From positions 171,587 to 235,586 of the forward strand of contig KN805403.1 in NCBI GenBank assembly GCA_000818945.1: a stretch of 64,000 nt of DNA, written 5' to 3'. The DNA comes from Schizochytrium sp. CCTCC M209059. Its lineage: Eukaryota > Sar > Bigyra > Thraustochytrida > Thraustochytriidae. Shown piece after piece: positions 9,928-18,845 of this stretch. Numbering within the stretch: the stretch's first letter is position 1; every line of letters starts with the position of its first letter. The notes beneath the pieces were generated by a model, which had not been told where the DNA came from, did not search any database, and was given only the letters and a program-made list of their open reading frames with translations. The translations under genes and the position numbers were made by a program.

Positions 9928-10210
9928 GCCGCAACAGCAACAGCAGCAACAACAGCAGCAACAGCAATTGCAGCAACAGCAATTGCAGCAGCAGCAGCAG
10001 CAGCATGGGTATTTCCAGCACCCTTTTCAGCAAGCCTTTCCCGAGTTCAATCCGCCAACGGAGCGCTACTTGCCACAGCTTCATTCATCGGGTACAACCG
10101 TGCAAGAGTCCAAGGTCGAAGTTCCCTTTGGCAAGCTCAACATGCATGTGCATGGCGGGCGCGAGCTGTCATCTTCGGCCGCCTTTCCCATGGCCTTTCG
10201 CCACAAGTGA
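8396..10210 (+). CDS. CDKL5-like cyclin-dependent-kinase-like serine/threonine kinase
   Basis: 604 residues. The kinase domain spans residues 4-290: glycine loop GEGAYG (11-16), catalytic Lys33 in VAIKKF, KTTLRE in the alphaC helix where CDKs carry PSTAIRE, HRDIKPEN (124-131), DFG (144-146), activation-loop TDY (159-161) and TRWYRAPE. MNKYEVQGIVGEGAYGVVLK and DGQPMYPGESEVDQL are nearly the animal CDKL5 sequence, so the subfamily call is firm. CDKLs act at flagella and cilia to control length and trafficking. The tail (about 315-604) is disordered: Arg/Ser-rich, then His-rich (about 483-498), then interrupted poly-Gln (about 499-538). It ends with a short ordered-looking segment. The ATG at 8396 starts exactly where the kinase fold begins. 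Confidence 0.95.
9843..10007 (+). repeat. Coding CAC/CAT and CAG/CAA repeats in the CDKL tail
   Basis: CAY codons (about 9843-9890) give a His-rich run and CAR codons (about 9892-10007) give interrupted poly-Gln with Pro and Leu breaks. A second CAG/CAGCTG-rich patch continues after the stop codon at about 10274-10330, so the repeat tract is not confined to coding DNA. Confidence 0.85.
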
Positions 10211-12109
10211 TAATGAAAGCCATGCGCGCCATGGTGACTCACTAACTGTGAGTGAGTGACGCTCGTCGCTCTCAGCAGCACCAGCACCAGCAGCAACAGC
10301 AACAGCTGCTGCAGCAGCTGCAGCTACTGCAGGTTTGATTTTGCAGCGAAAGTCTTTTGTTCTACCTATACGTATAAGTATTCTTACCACGCCATCATCA
10401 TGTTGTCCTTGCTTGCGCCCACTGGTAATCACTGTCAGCACGGCTTCCATTCGCGGAGAGCCGGCACACAGCCGACAGCTCATGTGTGCGCTCCATGGTG
10501 GGTGTCCTTTTACAATGTGCAATCATCGCCCCACGTGCTGCTGCGCTTTAGCCGCCGGTCCACGTCAAACCTCATCTGCGCACACGTCGCGGCCCCAATC
10601 GAGTAACATCCAGGAACATAGCAGCAGCAGTTGCAGCAAGCAAGGCTCGCATCCTTTTGCATCCTGATCGCGATCATCGTGACGAGACCACCTTCACCAT
10701 CATCATCGATCATCACAACGAGACAAGACAAGCGACGCCAAGCCGAAAGCCAAGCCAGCTTCGTACCTCTCGTGACCGCCCCTCCAGCGAGCGAGCGAGC
10801 GAGCGAGCTGTCTACGCTGGCGCACTCACTGCCTTGCACCGCTTTGCACCGTGCAGCAGCTGCTGCAGATGCTGCTGCAGATGCTGCTGCATCATATGCA
10901 AAGCGAGGACGGGGCGCGGCGAGCGAGGGAGACGGCTCGAGATTGAGCGCGTGCACGCCGCGCTGGAGAAGCGCGCGTGTCCATCTCCCGGCCACGCGCG
11001 GACGCACGGCCTACGTCCCACTGCGAGGCCGACTTCCCCCGCCCGCCGGAGAGGCGCCGCGTGCGCCCCTCGGGGCCGGGCCCGAGCAGGCGACCTTCCT
11101 CCCCGAGGGGGTGGCGTGCGAGTGTGCGCGCGTTCTTGAGGGGAGAGAACGCCGTTCTCTGGTGGGTGTGCAAGTGGCCTCCAGAGTGGCAGCGGTCGTC
11201 GCCTTTATGAAGACTCGAGCGCTGCGGAACTTGCCTTCCCCTTACTCCACTGTAGTCCCTGTCTTTGTCCGTAATTTAGACATTATCCATGTGTCTAGTC
11301 GTATAGACACAATTTATAACGGCGTAAGTGGTTCCATCTCTCGTTGCACCGGTGCCATGCGCGCCGCGGTAGCTTGGTGCGGGCGGTATGGCCCCGCATC
11401 AATAGGACGGCAAGGCTCCTTTCGTAACAGTGGAACCAGAGGAGAGCTGCGGGTGCGCGGCAGGGACCTTTTACCTCTTCCCTCCCCCCCATTCAGCCGG
11501 GGCGGAGGCACACTGGCCGCGCGCGGCGCAAGTGCGTTATGGCCGCGCTGCAAGTGGGGCAAAGGCGCGCGCAAGTGGCGCAGCGGCGCGCGCAGACACG
11601 CGCACACGGCGGGCAGCGCCGCGGAAGGAAGGGGTTGTCAGTCAACTCGCCGCAACAAGGACAGAGCAAGCGGCGCCGAGCCGCGGCAGAAGACCAAGGT
11701 ACGCCACGCCACGCCACGCCACGCCACGCCACGCCACGCCCAAGGCCAAACCCGTCCATCCACATCCACATCCATCCATCCATCTTTCTTCATCCCTCGC
11801 TCGTCCATTTCGCCAGCGCCGAGACCGCGCGAGGCGACGCGCGGCGGGCGGACGCGCGGCGAGCAGACGCCGCGGAGCCGAGTCCCGCGCGCGTTCCGAG
11901 CGCGCGGAGGAGACGGCGGAGCCCGGCGCGCAGGCGAGCGAGCGAGATAGAATAGAGCACGTGGCCGCGTGCACGCACGTGCAGCGGGCGAGCGAGCGAG
12001 CGAGGTAGACGCACAGGCGAGCGAGGAGACAGACCCGCTTCGCGAGCGCGAGGCGAGCGCGAGGCGAGCGCGGGGGAGAGGCCCGGAGAGGGAGAAGGAG
12101 AAGGAGAAG
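10211..12109. other. Long intergenic region between the CDKL and WW-MyTH4-FERM genes
   Basis: About 1.9 kb with no supportable gene. Open frames here, one of 439 codons, are Arg/Ala/Pro/Ser translations of GC-rich DNA without domains. Contents: a CAG-rich patch (10274-10330), (GAGC)n near 10788-10808, 11934-11946 and 11988-12004, (CCACG)n at about 11700-11742, and a 7-bp perfect hairpin AGAGAAC-GCC-GTTCTCT at about 11145-11161. GCAAGTG motifs lie at 11170, 11528, 11550 and 11571, and a CATC repeat near 11757-11780. The AT-richer stretch at about 11220-11340 differs in composition from its surroundings. Confidence 0.5.
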
Positions 12110-14476
12110 ATGGCGACCAAAGCGCGACGCATCGGGGGAGACTGGGTCGAGAGCACCGACCCGAATACCGGCAAGGTGTACTTTGCGAATCTCAAGACGC
12201 GCGAGACATCATGGACCATGCCCGAAGAGGTGAAGCGGTTCCAGGAGGAGTCCGTCAAGAAGCAAAAGGCCGCCGCGGCAAGGGCCGCCGAGCAGGGAAA
12301 GGCCAAGTCCGGTGGGTCGTCCAAGAAACCCGAAAACGCATGGCTTGAACGCACCGACCCCAAGTCCGGACGCCCGTACTACTACAACCCGTACCTGAAG
12401 CAGACGAGCTGGACCAAACCCGATGATGTTGCCGCCTCCGCCTCAGTCGCCGGTGATGGCAAGGGAGCCTGGGTCGCGCGCATCGACCCGCGCACGAACC
12501 GCACCTACTACTATAATCAGGTCACGCGCATGACCTCGTGGGTGAACCCCGACGAGGAGGAGGCGGCCACGACGGGACGAAGCTCGACCCGAACCTCGCT
12601 TTCCACTGGAGCCGCCGCATCGATGGTGAAGCGGATCTCGAAGCGACTCTCGGCGCAGCCCGATGCCGATGAAGAACCTGCGTACCAAGCGGGCCCCGCC
12701 CCGCCCACGAACCGCACGAGCGCCCGAACGTCGGTGCGCATGGGCGAGATTGGTGCCCCCAAGGCCGGGAGCCGTCTGTCCATGGCCGATGTGGCGCGCC
12801 TCAAAGAGGCTGAGGCGGCCGCGGCTGGTGAGGGAACCTCCGTGGTTGGACTCCCCCAGGAAGAGGTCAAGTCCCCGCCTGTCATGGACCGCTTCGCCAA
12901 GCTCCGTGCTCTTCGCGAGCGCACCCAAAAGGACGATGAGCCGGACGAGGAAGAGGTCGTCACGAAGCAGATCGACCTCGAGGATCTGGCGGCCAACGCC
13001 ATGGCCGAGGTCACCTACGACCTGAACATGAACAATTACGCCGAGCAGTACTTTAAGCTCACGCGCAAGGGCTTTGCCTCAAGGAGAACGGTTCACGTCG
13101 CCGACCTGCTCACCTGGAAGGGCGAGAAGATTAAGAGCTCGCTGCATCCGCTTTCGGATCCGGCGCTCGTGCACGACGCTGTCTTGGCCTTTTCCAACAT
13201 TCTCTGCTACATGGGTGACAAGCCCTCGCGCGACCCCATGGACAATGCACTCAAGATCTTCAAGATTACGGTCGGCGCACCCGAGGAGCTCCTCGACGAA
13301 GTCTACTGCCAGCTGTACAAGCAGACGAACGCGAACCCTGACGCCACGAGCTGCCTGCGCGGCTGGGAACTCATGGCCATGTGCGCCGGTCTCTTCCCGC
13401 CCTCTTCCAAGCTCGAAAAGTACCTGCTCTCCTACATTCGCCAGACCACCGAGTCCCAGCCGTATCCGGGTGTGGGCAAGCTTGCCGAGTACGCCTTGCT
13501 CCGCATTGTCAAGTCCCTCGACCTCGGTGCGCGTTCCGAGGCGCCCACCAAGATCGAGATTGCGGCCGTGCGCGAGATCTCTCCGGTCAAGATTCGCGTC
13601 ACCCTGCTGGACGGTCGCATTCTCGACATGGAGGCAGAGTCCTGGACCAGTGTCGCGGACATGAACCAGGCTGTCGGAAACCAGCTCAAGATCGAAGATG
13701 CAACGCCGTTTTCCCTCTTTGAAATTAACAGCAATGACGAGGAGCGCGCGCTCGACGATGAGGATCGCGTCCTCGACGTCATTTCCTATTGGGAACGCGA
13801 GCGCGCGCGCCAGCGTCGCCATCCTCCCGAGTTTCAGTTTGTCTACAAGGTGCGCTTCTTCTTTGACATTAAGGAGGACGACGAGTTCGCCGTCCAGGTG
13901 GCCTACCATCAGGCTGTGCACGATGTGACGGACTCTCGCTACCCGTGCTCCGAGGAGGATGCCTTTCGCCTTGCGGCTCTCATGGCGCAGGAGCGATTCG
14001 GTGACTTTATTGACGATGATTCCGATCACTTTGGCGATGAGCTCCAAGCGTTCTTGCCGGCCAAGTACTACCACGAGACCATCGAGGTCAACCTCAAGGA
14101 CGAAATTCGAAAGATTTGGGCTCTCCTCAAGGGATACGATTTGCAAGAGGCCATGTGCAACTACCTCGACTATGTTCGTTCCTGGAAGATGTATGGTTCG
14201 GCCTTTTACTTTGTCGAGCCTCAGCAGCGCGACTTCCCCCCCGATGCTGTTTTGGCTGTCAACGCCAAGGGCATTCTCCTCATTGACCCTGAAACGCGCG
14301 ATATTATTTCGGACTGGCCTTACTCGGAGATTGTCACGTGGGGTCACTCGTCGATCACCTTTGTGCTCGTTGCAGGAAACCTCATCCGCTCACAAAAGTA
14401 CTACTTTAAGTGCTCCGTCGGCAGCGAGATCAACACTCTCGTGCATGCCTACGTCAACCGTCTCGCCGACGAGTAA
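12110..14476 (+). CDS. Triple-WW, MyTH4, FERM-domain protein without a motor
   Basis: 788 residues from the ATG at 12110, after a purine-rich GAGAAGGAGAAG leader; upstream in-frame codons are low-complexity. Three WW domains lie at about residues 11-38, 78-104 and 120-147, each with paired Trp spacing (DWVESTDP...SW, AWLERTDP...SW, AWVARIDP...SW). A disordered, Ser/Ala/Glu-rich linker follows. MyTH4 spans about 330-480 (LLTWKGEKIKSSLHPL, then MDNALKIFKITVG and LYKQTNANPD, then CLRGWELMAMCAGLFPPSSKL). A FERM domain fills about 485-788. MyTH4-FERM tandems normally sit on the tails of myosins and some plant kinesins, where they bind microtubules and membrane receptors. Here there is no motor domain upstream, and WW domains take its place. 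This suggests a scaffold linking Pro-rich partners to microtubules or the cortex. Confidence 0.92.
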   Translation: MATKARRIGGDWVESTDPNTGKVYFANLKTRETSWTMPEEVKRFQEESVKKQKAAAARAAEQGKAKSGGSSKKPENAWLERTDPKSGRPYYYNPYLKQTSWTKPDDVAASASVAGDGKGAWVARIDPRTNRTYYYNQVTRMTSWVNPDEEEAATTGRSSTRTSLSTGAAASMVKRISKRLSAQPDADEEPAYQAGPAPPTNRTSARTSVRMGEIGAPKAGSRLSMADVARLKEAEAAAAGEGTSVVGLPQEEVKSPPVMDRFAKLRALRERTQKDDEPDEEEVVTKQIDLEDLAANAMAEVTYDLNMNNYAEQYFKLTRKGFASRRTVHVADLLTWKGEKIKSSLHPLSDPALVHDAVLAFSNILCYMGDKPSRDPMDNALKIFKITVGAPEELLDEVYCQLYKQTNANPDATSCLRGWELMAMCAGLFPPSSKLEKYLLSYIRQTTESQPYPGVGKLAEYALLRIVKSLDLGARSEAPTKIEIAAVREISPVKIRVTLLDGRILDMEAESWTSVADMNQAVGNQLKIEDATPFSLFEINSNDEERALDDEDRVLDVISYWERERARQRRHPPEFQFVYKVRFFFDIKEDDEFAVQVAYHQAVHDVTDSRYPCSEEDAFRLAALMAQERFGDFIDDDSDHFGDELQAFLPAKYYHETIEVNLKDEIRKIWALLKGYDLQEAMCNYLDYVRSWKMYGSAFYFVEPQQRDFPPDAVLAVNAKGILLIDPETRDIISDWPYSEIVTWGHSSITFVLVAGNLIRSQKYYFKCSVGSEINTLVHAYVNRLADE

Positions 14477-15185
14477 GCGAGCCCTTTACTGACTGGTCTT
14501 CTTCCTTTCGCGATGCCATGTTTCTTTGCCAATCCAAACGTCGTCTTCCCCCACCCTCTTTCTTTACTGTGTTACCGGGAATGGCAAAAGTGCGTCAATG
14601 TCGTTGCGTTTCGTCGCTCGTGATCAATTTTGTCATTCCTGTTTGGCGCTCTTTCACAGCGCGCTCCAAATCTTAATCATTTTGTTGATTTTCAGTGTTG
14701 CTTTTGCTGCCCTACTGCTGAAGGCCTCGTTTTACACGATGCGAACGAGCAACTAACGAATTTGGGCTTTCGAACGAAGCGAGCAAGGCGGCTTATCTTA
14801 TGAATTCAAGATACCTCGAAGTTTGCCCACGAAAATAGTGATCTCACGGGGGTCTCACTCAGCCTTGTCGAGACAAAACAAGGCAAGCATCTACATGAGT
14901 GACCACAACCCCCTTTCTTGATCTGCACTCACACACACTTATGAGATGAAGACAGCCGCCAGCTGCATCAGCGACAATGTTCCCAAACGCCGTCACGAGT
15001 GCACATCCAGAAAAACAGTAAAAAAAAAAAGTTCAAAGAGCAAAGTCCGAAAGGAAGGAAGGAAGGACAGCTTGGCGCACGTTGCGGGGCCGAGCAAGCG
15101 AGCGAGCGAGCGAGCGACACGTGCAGGCGACGGCGCGCCCCGACGGTAGCGAAAGCGAAAGCGAGAGCGGCGCGGAGACAGCGCG
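14477..15185. other. Intergenic region before the SNARE gene
   Basis: No gene is supported in this ~700-base space. It holds the 3' flank of the FERM gene and the leader of the SNARE gene. Simple repeats lie near the latter: GGAA at about 15049-15066 and (GAGC)n at about 15090-15117. Confidence 0.5.
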
Positions 15186-15730
15186 ATGGCGACGAATCGG
15201 CGCGCCGAGCTCTTTGGAATGTCTGGGGCGTCCGCGCATGGCAAAAGGATGGGCGGAGCCTTTGCGAACGAGATGGACGAAGAGGAGGAGGACGGGCTCC
15301 TGGCGACCGCGGACCAAGAGCGGCAGCAAGACGAGCTCCTCACCAACATCAGCAACAGTCTTGACACAATTAATCGCGGTGCTCTTTCTTTCAAAGAGGA
15401 GATTGAGCGCCAGAATGCGTACGTTGAACAGCGTTGGAGTCGATACTGACCCCTCGCGGCCCCATCTCCCTTCACTTTGCGCTCTACGCTTGAGGCTCGT
15501 GCTCTTTAGTCTTGTGCGCACTAACATTATTCTAATTCTACCCATTCGCGCACAACAGAACGCTAGACGAAATTGGCAAGGACATGGACGGCACGCAAAT
15601 CAATATGAAGGCAATAGAAGCCAAGACAAACGAGCTCGTTGAACGTGCCGGCGGGCCCGGCTGGTTTTGCATCATTGTCGTGCTTTCGGCCATTGCCATG
15701 ACACTCTTTATGCTCATCATTTACACCTAG
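15186..15730 (+). CDS. Two-exon Qc-SNARE (Bet1/syntaxin-8-like)
   Basis: Exon 1 is 15186-15418 and exon 2 is 15559-15730. The 140-base intron has donor GTACGT, a CTAAC branch-like site near 15521 and acceptor ACAG. The join falls inside an Ala codon, giving 134 residues. An acidic N-terminal stretch is followed by a SNARE helix, ISNSLDTINRGALSFKEE, then IERQNATLDEIGKDMDGT. The Gln of RQN is the zero-layer residue, and QNxxLDxIxxDxD is typical of Qc-SNAREs. A single C-terminal span (WFCIIVVLSAIAMTLFMLII) ends in YT, so the protein is tail-anchored with no lumenal domain. It would act in fusion in the ER-Golgi or endosomal system. Bet1 and syntaxin 8 cannot be separated by eye. Without splicing, exon 1 would end in a premature stop and lose the membrane anchor. 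Confidence 0.9.
15419..15558 (+). other. Intron of the Qc-SNARE gene
   Basis: 140 bases bounded by GTACGT and CAACAG, with a CTAAC branch-site-like sequence about 35 bases before the acceptor. Removing it restores the SNARE heptad register and joins the membrane anchor in frame. Confidence 0.88.
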
Positions 15731-16270
15731 ACAATTCCTGCAACTGTGGGGGCATTGCATTTCTGGATGTGTGCACAGGCCGTACCGCTCGACCTTTGGA
15801 AGGGCGAGCCGAACGCGCCTCGTTTGCGCATCACAGTGCGAGTCGAATGTTCATGCATCAAATTTTGTTCACCCTTGTACTACTTTTTTTTTTCAGAAAA
15901 CAAAATTGCCTGGACTTGGCCCTTCGTTCAAGTTTTTGGCTGTTCTTGTTGTGGATGGGAAACGAACGGTTCATCACTATCAACATTTCATGCAAGTTGA
16001 CCCTGTGTACGTCGTGAAACTTGGCTTCAACTCCAAAGTTTTTTTGCTTTACAACTCCCAGGTTTTTTTTTGCTTTGCAGCTCCCAGGGTTCTTGGAGTG
16101 GAGTCGAATGTCTGTCGATCATATTTTGTTCATCCTCTTTTTCTTTCTTCTATTCTACACACGATTCTATGCCAAGGCCACAAGTCGTTTTTCTTGTTGT
16201 TCGTTGATTGCCGACAGACAGACAGACATGGAAAAAAGCAAACGAGGATCCTTTCTGACGCACACTGACT
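15731..16270. other. Convergent spacer between the SNARE and FGGY kinase genes
   Basis: No gene is supported. The sequence is T-rich. It contains a local duplication of an AACTCC(C)A-GG/AG-T(7-9)-GCTTT unit (about 16028-16090). A second repeated phrase, GTCGAATG followed by ATTTTGTTCA, occurs near 15843-15872 and 16103-16132. Confidence 0.5.
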
Positions 16271-17866
16271 TTAGTTGGGAAATAGAGACGCGTAGAGGGT
16301 CCGATGGCGTGGGACAATCTCATCCGTATACAGCGCATGGCGAGAGGCTGTTGGGGACCGCGCAACTGCCAGGCCAGCCTCAGCCTTTGCCGCTACTTTT
16401 GCAAGAAAAGATTGCGAGTCGTTTGCTTCGCCGTTCCCCGCCTCTACGCTTGGTTGCGAAGAAGAGGTTTCGAGAGCCAACATTGCAACCCCACGCGAAG
16501 TGGCCTCCTCACGAGCCCATCGCGAAGATAAAAGATCCTTGCCCGTAACGTCAGCAATGAGTCGCTGCAAAAGAGGAGATTTGGCGAGCGCAGTACCTGA
16601 TGCCACAAGACGCGGACGACCAGGCAACGCCGCCTCAGCGATGGCAGCGATGAGTTCTCCGATACGTATGGCCAATGACTCCATGACAGCGTGAAGAACC
16701 TCGTGAGGCTGCGTAGATTGGGAAATACCAGAGATTGTCATTGTCGCCTTGTCATTCCAGCCCATGGATCGTTCTCCGCGAAGAAAGGGAAGCACGATGA
16801 GACCATGTGAACCTGGCGCGCAAGCCTCGGCGCGCGCGTCTGCGTCCGCAGGGAGCTTGATCATATCCTCGACCCACCTATAAAGCGATCCGCCGTCCGT
16901 CAGAGCGCCACCGAGTAAGACACGCTCGCCATCAGCACAATAACACCAAAGTCCGCGCGGCGGGAAGTCAGATGTCCCAAGAGGCACCTGCGAGCGGTTC
17001 AAGAGAATGCGGGCCGCTGCGCTTGTGCCAACCGTGACGGCCATGGAGCGCGCGTCAACGCACATGGAGCCAACGTTGGCAGCAAGACCGTCGGCGATGC
17101 CAAGATGAAATCGTGCATTGCGCATTTGTGGCCAGAGGTCTGCCTTGGCTTTAAGATCAGCCACCATGGCAATATCAGTCTTTATTTCCGGTAAGGCTGC
17201 AGCAGCACGCGGAGGAAGCATGGCTCGAGCTGCTTCGTCCCAGTCTAGCGAGGCAAGATTGATGAGGCCCGTCCACGAGGCCTCCGAGGGGCTCACAACG
17301 GCAAGCTGCGAGGCGGTTGTCCATCTTCGTAGCAACAGAGTTGGGAGACTGACAAAGACGTCGACATCATCAAGTGCATTCGCTTCGTCCAAGGCACGCA
17401 TTTGGCACGCCGCATAGGATGTGTGGGACATTGTGGTACCAGTTCTGCTTCGCATAGACTGGAGACGCCCAGCGTCACGAAGCTCGTTGTGAAGCATCTC
17501 GCTCGCTTTTATGATGGATGGCGAAGATCCAGCATAGGTCAAGAGAGGCGTGCACGGAACGCCGACTTTGTTGAGACCTACGAGATTCATTGCAAAGCAG
17601 CTCAGAGCAACATCGTCGATGCTCTTGTTCGGGCCTAGGGCTTGGCAGCAGGCTGTGACGGCGGCCTCGATCTCCTGCACGAGCTCATTGGCTCCTGTAT
17701 CTTCGCGCAGTTGAAAGGCGCGCTGTTGCGCACTTTCCGGCACGAGCTCTGGCAAAAGGGACTCGTCGTTGGCCACGTACACGGCGGCACGAACAGAAGA
17801 GCTACCGATATCCACCGCGAGGACCGCGCTGCAGGAGGAGGCACTGTCGGCCGCGTTCGAGGTCAT
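16271..17866 (-). CDS. FGGY-family carbohydrate kinase (gluconokinase-like)
   Basis: 531 residues, close to the usual FGGY length. The N-terminal ATPase fold opens with VLAVDIGSSSVRAAVY (phosphate-1 motif DxGxxSxR). The middle has SWTGLINLASLDWDEAA, where the substrate-binding region lies. The second half carries GIADGLAANVGS, VTVGTSAAARI, GALTDGGSLYRWVED, PFLRGERSMGWND and the adenosine-loop region ASGTALAKSPLLQRLIADV. PFLRGERSxGW and TDGG are most like gluconokinase and related FGGY enzymes rather than glycerol kinase. The reaction would be ATP-dependent phosphorylation of a sugar or sugar acid, plausibly gluconate to 6-phosphogluconate; the substrate is not decided by the sequence alone. 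There is no signal peptide, so it is probably cytosolic. The gene is head-to-head with PRL across a repeat-rich gap. Confidence 0.88.
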   Translation of the reverse strand: MTSNAADSASSCSAVLAVDIGSSSVRAAVYVANDESLLPELVPESAQQRAFQLREDTGANELVQEIEAAVTACCQALGPNKSIDDVALSCFAMNLVGLNKVGVPCTPLLTYAGSSPSIIKASEMLHNELRDAGRLQSMRSRTGTTMSHTSYAACQMRALDEANALDDVDVFVSLPTLLLRRWTTASQLAVVSPSEASWTGLINLASLDWDEAARAMLPPRAAAALPEIKTDIAMVADLKAKADLWPQMRNARFHLGIADGLAANVGSMCVDARSMAVTVGTSAAARILLNRSQVPLGTSDFPPRGLWCYCADGERVLLGGALTDGGSLYRWVEDMIKLPADADARAEACAPGSHGLIVLPFLRGERSMGWNDKATMTISGISQSTQPHEVLHAVMESLAIRIGELIAAIAEAALPGRPRLVASGTALAKSPLLQRLIADVTGKDLLSSRWAREEATSRGVAMLALETSSSQPSVEAGNGEANDSQSFLAKVAAKAEAGLAVARSPTASRHALYTDEIVPRHRTLYASLFPN

Positions 17867-17874
17867 CGTACGCG

Positions 17875-17945
17875 TCTCTGCTCTGCTCTGCTCTGCTCTG
17901 CTCTGCTTAGAGCTCTGCTCTGCTCTGCTCAGAGCTCTGCTCAGT
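17875..17945. repeat. (CTCTG)n pentanucleotide microsatellite
   Basis: CTCTG units in three blocks separated by CTTAGAG and CTCAGAG interruptions, starting nine bases upstream of the FGGY kinase start codon on its leader side. Confidence 0.9.
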
Positions 17946-18774
17946 CTGTCGGGTCGACCGAGTGGTCGGATATCTGCCGGACGAACGGCAAGCAGCAGCC
18001 GGCCGGAGCAGCTCTAGCAGGAGGAGCGGGCGTCGGACTTCGTGGCGCTCGCGCTCCGTTCGAGCGCCACGGTCAGCTTGGGACGCGAGACTAAGTTGCT
18101 CGGTCAGCGGCGGGCGTGCGGCCCAAGTTCGGGTCGTTTTCGTCTTCTTGCTTCGAAGCACTCTTTTCTCGTCGAACCCGGCTGCTGGCTGGACAGTATT
18201 GCTTGAGAAAGGCGTCACGTGCGTGCAAGATGGTCACGAGGTCTTCAACGTCTTGCCGTTCCCGGCCACCATCCTACCATCGCCAGCCTGAACAGCAACG
18301 GCAGCGAGAGCCACGCCGAGAACAGGAGGCGCCAAAAGGAGGCATGGACGATTGATTGCCTCGCCTCTTTGCCAAAACCTGAGGAGGAGGCGCGCCGAGA
18401 CTGCGTCTTCAGCAGAGGGCCGGCCAGCCCTTGCTTGGCCAAGAGGCGACACGTGTCCTCGACGGCACGCGTCCCGCCCCATCCCTGACTCGCAGTCGCA
18501 GCCGATGCGATGCGACCGCGATGCGACTGCGACCGCGATGCGACTGCGATGCGATGCGACTGCGGCCATGGCGACTGGCAATGCATTGCATGCGCATCAG
18601 CCGCGACCTGACCGTGCACTCTGCGTCGCCCACCTCGCAACAGCCCAAACCCCGGCGCGCCAAGTGGAGCAACCGCCGCGCGCAAGTGCGGAATGCGCGG
18701 ATAGGCCAGTGGCAGCAAGCAGCAGCCAGGAGCCACGGAAGGTAGCACGCGACAGCGGCGCGTGGCGCCACACC

Positions 18775-18845
18775 GCCGACTTGCGCCGCCGCATAGCCGA
18801 CTTGCGCCGCCGCATAGCCGACTTGCGCCGCCGCATAGCCGACTT
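18775..18845. repeat. 21-base tandem repeat, three perfect copies plus a partial
   Basis: Units at 18775-18795, 18796-18816 and 18817-18837 are identical, followed by GCCGACTT from a fourth. Each unit contains GACTTGCGCC, whose complement GGCGCAAGTC resembles the GCAAGTG motif scattered around it. Confidence 0.9.

Noticed and set aside
10631..11950. 439-codon plus-strand open frame upstream of the FERM gene
   Set aside because: No domain, strong compositional bias, and two other frames in the same stretch are equally open.
18150..18210. Apparent tRNA B-box (GGGTTCGAC, minus strand)
   Set aside because: Flanking bases do not form a T stem and no A box or acceptor stem lies at the right distance. 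No other tRNA-like sequence held up.
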